A stretch of 64,000 bases of DNA from the NCBI RefSeq assembly GCF_000418555.1, contig NZ_ATKM01000012.1, forward strand, positions 62,001 through 126,000, written 5' to 3'. A model generated the notes under the pieces. The model was not told the DNA's origin and searched no databases. It saw nothing but the letters and a program-made list of their open reading frames with translations. The translations under genes and the position numbers were made by a program. Position 1 is the first letter of the stretch; every line of letters starts with the position of its first letter. The stretch is from Pseudomonas sp. P818 (GTDB taxonomy: Bacteria; Pseudomonadota; Gammaproteobacteria; Pseudomonadales; Pseudomonadaceae). Shown piece after piece: positions 59,669-64,000 of this stretch.

Positions 59669-60940
59669 TCAGGCTTTCAGATGCGCGGCGATGGCACGCA
59701 ATGCCCGCACGTTATCGGCGTCGAAGATGCCCACCGCTGCAGGGAGCGAGGACTGCTTGACGATGACCACATCCGACTCGAAGTCGACGAACAGGTATTG
59801 GCCATGAATGCCGCCGGCGACGATGGCGCGGCTGTGGTCGTTGAGCACGTACCACTGACTGCGGTACGAGGCACCGGGAATCCAGTGGCTGAAATCCTCG
59901 TCCTGGGCATAGATGGCAGGATCGGCACCCGCCGCAATGGCTGCGATGGCTTCGGGTGCGACGAGGCTCTGGCCTTGATGCTGACCACCGTTGGCCAGCA
60001 GCAGGCCGAAACGCGCCATGTCGCGCAGGGTGCCGCTGAAACCGGCGCCGGCCACACCGCGGCCCCAGGGGTCGGCCATGAAGTAGCCGTCGCGCTGGCA
60101 ACCGATCACCTTCCAGATCCGCGTCAGCAGCTCATGGCAGGCTTCGCCGCAGGCACGCTCCATCACCCAGGCCAGGGCTTCGGTGGTGGCGGTGACGTAA
60201 TGGAACAGGCCACCGTGCTCGCCACGCTTACGCAGCGTCGGCAAATACTGATACAGCGATGCGTACTGGGCGTACTCGGCCGGCGCCGGCTGGAAGCCAC
60301 AGGCATAACCGAACTGCGAACTTTCCGATGCCGGATCGTCGTACTGCTCGGTGTAGGAAATGCCAACAGCCATATCCAGCAACTGGCGCACGGTGGCATC
60401 GGCGTAAGCGCTACCGGCGAACTCCGCGACGTAATCACCGGCCAGTCGTTCGGGGTCGAGCTTGCCTTCATGAATCAGTTGCTCGGCCAGGGTGCCGATC
60501 AGCGACTTGGTCACCGAGAACATGATGTGGCGATCATTGACGGTGTGGCCGTTGAAGTAGCGCTCGTACACCACCTTGCCGGCCTTGAGCACGATAAAGC
60601 CGTCGGCATGACTGGCCAGCAGATGCTCGTCCAGACGTACGTTCAGGCCGCACTCGCTGGCGAAGCTGAAACTGTCCAGATCCTGCAGCGCTTCGGGTAG
60701 CAGCTGCTCACCCTTGCCGCAGGACACGGTGATGCTCGGGCGCAGGCGCACCAGATTACGGAAGCCCCACTTGTTGAAGGGCGGGCTCATCCAGTTGTGC
60801 CAGGTCACCAGTTGCTCGGGGACCGGCGGGAAACCCGTCATGAAAGGTTGCGGTGTACGGGCCTCGCGCAAGGCCTCATGGGCATCGGCGTAATGACGAG
60901 CCAGTTGGTTGGATACCTGGGCGTTCAAGGAGGTGGCCAT
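59669..60940 (-). CDS. Serine hydrolase, beta-lactamase/NylB-like
   Basis: 423 residues, no signal peptide, so probably cytoplasmic. Penicillin-binding-protein fold of the class C/6-aminohexanoate-dimer hydrolase type: nucleophile and Lys in IMFSVTKSLIGTLAEQ (SxxK as SVTK). The Tyr position is in GLFHYVTATTEALAWVM, and PWGRGVAGAGFSGTLRDMAR and GGIHGQYLFVDFESDVV follow. Such enzymes cut linear amides, esters or carboxylates. It begins the minus-strand operon, divergent from the TetR gene, with a palindromic AT-rich operator between them. It may act on the compound brought in by the binding proteins. Confidence 0.85.
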   Translation of the reverse strand: MATSLNAQVSNQLARHYADAHEALREARTPQPFMTGFPPVPEQLVTWHNWMSPPFNKWGFRNLVRLRPSITVSCGKGEQLLPEALQDLDSFSFASECGLNVRLDEHLLASHADGFIVLKAGKVVYERYFNGHTVNDRHIMFSVTKSLIGTLAEQLIHEGKLDPERLAGDYVAEFAGSAYADATVRQLLDMAVGISYTEQYDDPASESSQFGYACGFQPAPAEYAQYASLYQYLPTLRKRGEHGGLFHYVTATTEALAWVMERACGEACHELLTRIWKVIGCQRDGYFMADPWGRGVAGAGFSGTLRDMARFGLLLANGGQHQGQSLVAPEAIAAIAAGADPAIYAQDEDFSHWIPGASYRSQWYVLNDHSRAIVAGGIHGQYLFVDFESDVVIVKQSSLPAAVGIFDADNVRALRAIAAHLKA

Positions 60941-61013
60941 GGAACCTCTGTCCTTTCTTGTAAGAAGCTCTGCACGCGGCAGATGTGACAGAATAATTGC
61001 CTCAATAAAAAAC

Positions 61014-61035
61014 TTTAGTCAATAAAATATTTACT
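61014..61035. promoter_or_regulatory. Presumed TetR operator between hydrolase and tetR genes
   Basis: AGTCAATA (61017-61024) and TATTTACT (61028-61035) form a dyad with one mismatch and a 3-nt spacer in the divergent promoter region. The sequence AGTCAATAAAAT (61017-61028) recurs exactly at 63555-63566 upstream of the second binding-protein gene. Confidence 0.6.
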
Positions 61036-61095
61036 CATGAAAACTTACTTCCGTTATGCTCGCGGAGCACGCCATCGGGACAAGGAGACAGATCA

Positions 61096-61710
61096 GTGAG
61101 CGGACTGCGGGAACGTCAGAAGGCCATGCGCCGCAAGGCCATCGGTGAGGCCGGTGTGGCGCTGTTCGAACGGCAGGGATTCGATAACACCACCATCGAG
61201 CAGATCGCCCGAGAAGCAGGCGTCTCCGCGCCCACGGTGTTCAAGTACTTCAGCTCGAAACAGGAGATCCTTCTGGAGATGCTGCAGAAGGCCGATGAGG
61301 GTGCCTTGCAGGACGCCCGTGTACACATGGCCGAGCTGGACGACCCGCTCGACGCACTGTGCTATCTGGAACAGGTGCTGGTGGATCATGCGCTGAGCAT
61401 GCTGCCTGCGCCGATCTGGCACGAGCTGCTGCTGCATGTGCTGGGTGGCGACCGCAGCGATCTGCCGGAACAGTACAAGCGCCACAATGAGGCCCTGCAA
61501 CACGAGATCGCCAGCCTGCTGCGCGACCTGCAGGAGCGCGGCAAGCTGCGCGCCGACCTCGACGTCGAGCTGGCCGCCTTCCTCCTCAACGACTATTCGC
61601 ACCTGCAGCTGCTGCGCCTGACCGGCAGCGAGCCGATGGATCTCGAGCAGCACCGTCGCCAGGTTCGTCTGACCAGCGGCCTGATCCTGCAGGGCATGAT
61701 CGCCCGCTAG
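61096..61710 (+). CDS. TetR-family regulator of the PotF-like/hydrolase cluster
   Basis: 204 residues starting at GTG 61096. The N-terminal helix-turn-helix reads FDNTTIEQIAREAGVSAPTV followed by FKYFSSKQEILLEML. The C-terminal ligand domain has LCYLEQVLVDHALSMLPAPI and QHEIASLLRDLQERGKLRAD. It is divergent from the serine hydrolase operon and lies between it and the SBP2-DUF3237 operon. A shared 12-bp motif in both promoter regions suggests it controls both. The effector is unknown. Confidence 0.9.
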   Translation: MSGLRERQKAMRRKAIGEAGVALFERQGFDNTTIEQIAREAGVSAPTVFKYFSSKQEILLEMLQKADEGALQDARVHMAELDDPLDALCYLEQVLVDHALSMLPAPIWHELLLHVLGGDRSDLPEQYKRHNEALQHEIASLLRDLQERGKLRADLDVELAAFLLNDYSHLQLLRLTGSEPMDLEQHRRQVRLTSGLILQGMIAR

Positions 61711-61785
61711 CCCGACACATCTGCATCAGCAGTGGAAGCATCGTCAGGCGTAGGTTGAAAGATATAGCGCCCCTTTTCGCTCTCG

Positions 61786-61811
61786 AAAAAAGCGGCGACC
61801 TCCCTGTCGCC
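61786..61811 (-). terminator. Rho-independent terminator of the SBP2-DUF3237 operon
   Basis: On the minus strand GGCGAC-AGGGAG-GTCGCC is followed by GC and six T residues. It sits 46 bp beyond the DUF3237 stop and is the most canonical intrinsic terminator seen in the window. Confidence 0.8.
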
Positions 61812-61856
61812 AATAAAGGAGCCACGGATGCAACCTGGGACGCTCTGCAGGCGCGG

Positions 61857-62348
61857 CTAGCGGCCTGTCTGCAGGGCAAAGCAGTGAATCAGTACACGGT
61901 CGGCCGAGGGGTAGTGGACACGGCCAATGAAGGTCTGCTGGCCGAGCCAGCTCAATGCGCCCTCGGCCACCTGAAAACGCGGCGTGCAGGTGCAGTGATA
62001 CTCGGTCTCTGGCAACGGCCAGATATCACGGTTTTCCAGCGCCTTGCCGTGCTCACTGAGCAACAGCAGGCCTGTGTTATGAATGTTGATCAGGCTGCCA
62101 TCGGCGCTCATCAGGCTGTAACGGGCGTCGAGTTCGCCGACACCATCAGGGCGCAGCCGATAGGTGTCGGCGCCTCCCGACAGTATCCGCCCTGACACGC
62201 CCCGGCCTTCGAAGGTGCCACCGAGGATCGGGTAATTGACCCGATAACCGTCGGCGCAACGCCCCAACACCTCGCCCTGGTCGATCAGGACGTCGAGGGT
62301 CATGACATGTTCGAGCTGCGCAGTTTGCGAAGAGATAGGGCTGTTCAA
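61857..62348 (-). CDS. DUF3237 family protein
   Basis: 163 residues from TTG 62348, whose TTGA overlaps the stop of the upstream binding-protein gene; an ATG at 62303 is an alternative start. Family pattern: YPILGGTFEGRGVSGRILSG, GADTYRLRPDGVGELDARYS and IHNTGLLLL. DUF3237 proteins are small beta-barrels of unknown function, sometimes beside degradative enzymes. The tight coupling to a PotF-like gene implies a role in the same pathway, perhaps hydrolysis or isomerisation of the imported compound, but this is inference. Confidence 0.85.
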   Translation of the reverse strand: MNSPISSQTAQLEHVMTLDVLIDQGEVLGRCADGYRVNYPILGGTFEGRGVSGRILSGGADTYRLRPDGVGELDARYSLMSADGSLINIHNTGLLLLSEHGKALENRDIWPLPETEYHCTCTPRFQVAEGALSWLGQQTFIGRVHYPSADRVLIHCFALQTGR

Positions 62349-63451
62349 GGCTGGCGGTCCTGATCGGGTTGAAGGCTGCGCCAGACCCGCGCCCTGACTC
62401 GTTCGACGGGCTCGGGAACCGGCGTAATGGTGAAGAAGCGCTGTTGCTCGGCAGCCTTCAACAGCTGCTGACGCGGATCATCGGCAGCCATTGAACGTGG
62501 CTGCACTGCATGAGGGGCGGGATAACCGAGTTGCGTACTGATCCGTGCGATCACATCAGGTCGCAGAATGAAATTGATGAAGGCATGCGCCTCGGCCAGG
62601 TTCGGCGCCTTGCTGGGCACCACCATCACATCGGACCAGTACGGAGCGCCCTCCTCTGGCACCACCATGTTCAAGCGCAGCGTGTGCCCGGCGCTCGCGG
62701 CCATCTGCCGGGCCTGCACGAAACCACCCGACCAGCCAACACCGAAACAAAGGCTGCCGTTGGCCAGATCGGCGCCATAGCGCTCGGAGTCGAAGTAACG
62801 CACAGCAGGCCTGAGGCGCTGCATGAGCTGCTGTGCTGCGCGGTAATCGCCACGCTCACGGCTGTTGGGATCCAGCCCGAGGTAGTTCAGGGCAATCGGC
62901 AGAATCTCGTCCGGGGCATCGATGATGCCGATACCGCAGCCCGCCAGCTTGCGGGCATTCGCCGGCTCGAACAGCAGCGCCCAGGAAGACGGGACCTCGC
63001 CTGCAAAGAGCGTTTCGAGCTTTTCAGCGTCATAGCCGAACACCGTGGCACCCCACAGATAGGGCACCGCATAGCGGTTGCCCTGATCGCCAGCGGCTTC
63101 GAGACTCTGCATGAAGGCGCTATCGAGGTACTGCCAGTTGCTTAACGCGTCACGGCGCAATGGTTGCAAGGCATTGGCCACGATCAGCTTGCGTAGGCTG
63201 GCGCTGCCGGGAAACGCCACGTCATAGCCGGAGTTCCCCGTCAGCAGCTTGTTTTCCAGCTCCTGCGCCGAGTCGAATTCGACGTAGACCGGCTTGATCC
63301 CGCTCTCATGCTCGAAATCCTGCAGGATCTCCTTGGGCAGATACTGCAGCCAGTTGTAGATCCTCACCTCGCCAGCAATACCCGTCGATGCTGCACCGGC
63401 AAGCACAACCAGCAGCCCCCACAGCCTCACACCAGATACCCTGCCCGTCAT
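62345..63451 (-). CDS. Second PotF/SpuD-like periplasmic binding protein with altered ligand site
   Basis: 368 residues from the ATG at 63451 (GAGGGA upstream) with a signal peptide (cleavage near STGIAG before EVRIYNW). A paralogue of the protein at 57086-58183: IYNWLQYLPKEILQDFEHES, TGNSGYDVAFPGSASL, CGIGIIDAPDEILPIALNYL and NFILRPDVIARISTQLGYP. The PotF Ser-Asp is Leu-Gln here (W34, L35, Q36, Y37), and WAGD is again WSGG. Both proteins thus lost the same amine-binding Asp. There is no transporter gene in the window for either. Confidence 0.85.
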   Translation of the reverse strand: MTGRVSGVRLWGLLVVLAGAASTGIAGEVRIYNWLQYLPKEILQDFEHESGIKPVYVEFDSAQELENKLLTGNSGYDVAFPGSASLRKLIVANALQPLRRDALSNWQYLDSAFMQSLEAAGDQGNRYAVPYLWGATVFGYDAEKLETLFAGEVPSSWALLFEPANARKLAGCGIGIIDAPDEILPIALNYLGLDPNSRERGDYRAAQQLMQRLRPAVRYFDSERYGADLANGSLCFGVGWSGGFVQARQMAASAGHTLRLNMVVPEEGAPYWSDVMVVPSKAPNLAEAHAFINFILRPDVIARISTQLGYPAPHAVQPRSMAADDPRQQLLKAAEQQRFFTITPVPEPVERVRARVWRSLQPDQDRQP

Positions 63452-64000
63452 CTGCGCGTCCCTCGTGTTCTTGTGATTCGTACGGCTGAGGAATTGCCGC
63501 ACGTGCAGAGCCCGCCCCCGGGGCTCGAGCAGAATTTATTCGATTAAATATTTAAGTCAATAAAATTAATTTCACGAAACGCCCATGCGCCCTGCCCGTC
63601 CGTGAGAACGCTGAGGCGCTGGTGGGCCAGACGCCGCTTCGAATGGCAGCACCAGCTGACCTGCGTTCACGATGTGGCAACGGCGCTCTGACCTTCCTGC
63701 GTCGCCGCCAGACTCGCCTGTCGGGCAGATCAGGGAATGACGGCAGTCGAGAAATAGGCTCTGATCAGCGGCCAAAATCGGCTGGTCGATGAGGCGCCAC
63801 GAGCGGGAGTTACGAGGCAATTGACGAACACGAGGCCCGCGACGGTGCAGTGATGATTCTCGCGTCGTTATGGTGAGCAGCTGCATTGCCGAAACAGGCG
63901 AGCTGGTGCGGATCTGCTGGCAATTGGCAGAGCGGAAAGCCCGCCTGACGGCGGGTTGTGGTGACGTGATCGATTGAACGCTTGGCCCCCGCTGCGCGAA
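63452..64000. other. Right-end region without a recognised gene
   Basis: 549 bp. The first ~120 bp are AT-rich and hold the promoter of the second PotF-like gene, including a second copy of the AGTCAATAAAAT motif at 63555-63566. From about 63590 on the sequence is GC-rich; a possible 104-residue minus-strand frame at 63572-63886 is Arg-rich, matches nothing I know and is not called. A hairpin CCCGCC-TGAC-GGCGGG lies at 63940-63955; on the minus strand it is followed by CTTT and could end a gene beyond the window. Confidence 0.5.

Noticed and set aside
63572..63886. A 104-residue minus-strand frame near the right end
   Set aside because: Arg- and Ser-rich, no ribosome site seen and no family resemblance; treated as non-coding.

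Overview
The window reads as a chromosomal segment of a GC-rich gamma-proteobacterial Pseudomonas. The lipase is closest, from memory, to those of the P. mendocina / P. alcaligenes / P. oleovorans group. Pseudomonas-type REP repeats sit in many gaps, and the gene content (liuRABCDE, pobR/pobA, fcs-ech-vdh, dabB-dabA, lipA-lif) fits a metabolically versatile soil or water pseudomonad. No tRNA, rRNA, CRISPR array, prophage or intact insertion sequence was seen.

Layout. 0-4.7 kb: end of an FtsX-like ABC permease, greB, a small unknown gene, then a secreted true lipase (lipA) with its foldase (lif), preceded by a sigma-54-like promoter and an upstream palindrome. 4.7-9.3 kb: a five-function operon in four genes on the minus strand: a gluconokinase fused to a TRAP small permease, the TRAP large permease, the TRAP binding protein and a LacI/GntR-type regulator. 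9.5-11.6 kb: a TonB-dependent receptor. 11.7-17.8 kb: an acyl-CoA degradation cluster (dehydrogenase, thiolase, SDR, acyl-CoA ligase) with an AraC regulator. 18-27.4 kb: the complete leucine/isovalerate pathway liuRABCDE followed by acetoacetyl-CoA synthetase, so leucine carbon can run to acetyl-CoA and acetoacetyl-CoA. 27.4-33.6 kb: binding protein, PilT/PilU-type ATPase, parvulin, LysR and TetR regulators, RidA-like protein. 33.6-38.6 kb: DabA/DabB inorganic-carbon transporter with a divergent LysR gene that carries a frameshift. 38.6-44.7 kb: nitroreductase, pdxY, a decayed DUF1232 gene, a retropepsin-like protease, a diguanylate cyclase and a large patatin.

44.7-56 kb is a hydroxycinnamate module. 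An AAHS-type transporter and an OprD-type porin bring in the aromatic acid. Fcs, Ech and Vdh convert ferulate or p-coumarate to vanillate or 4-hydroxybenzoate, and PobA (with PobR) hydroxylates 4-hydroxybenzoate to protocatechuate. A MITE-like element lies in the pobR-pobA gap.

56-63.5 kb holds a less familiar cluster: an aldo/keto reductase, two PotF/SpuD-like binding proteins that lack the usual polyamine-binding Asp, an outer-membrane barrel, a NylB-like serine hydrolase, a TetR regulator and a DUF3237 protein, with no ABC permease or ATPase nearby. A 12-bp sequence is shared by the two promoter regions. This cluster and the gluconokinase-DctQ fusion, whose linker contains a copy of the presumed operator, are the most novel points here.
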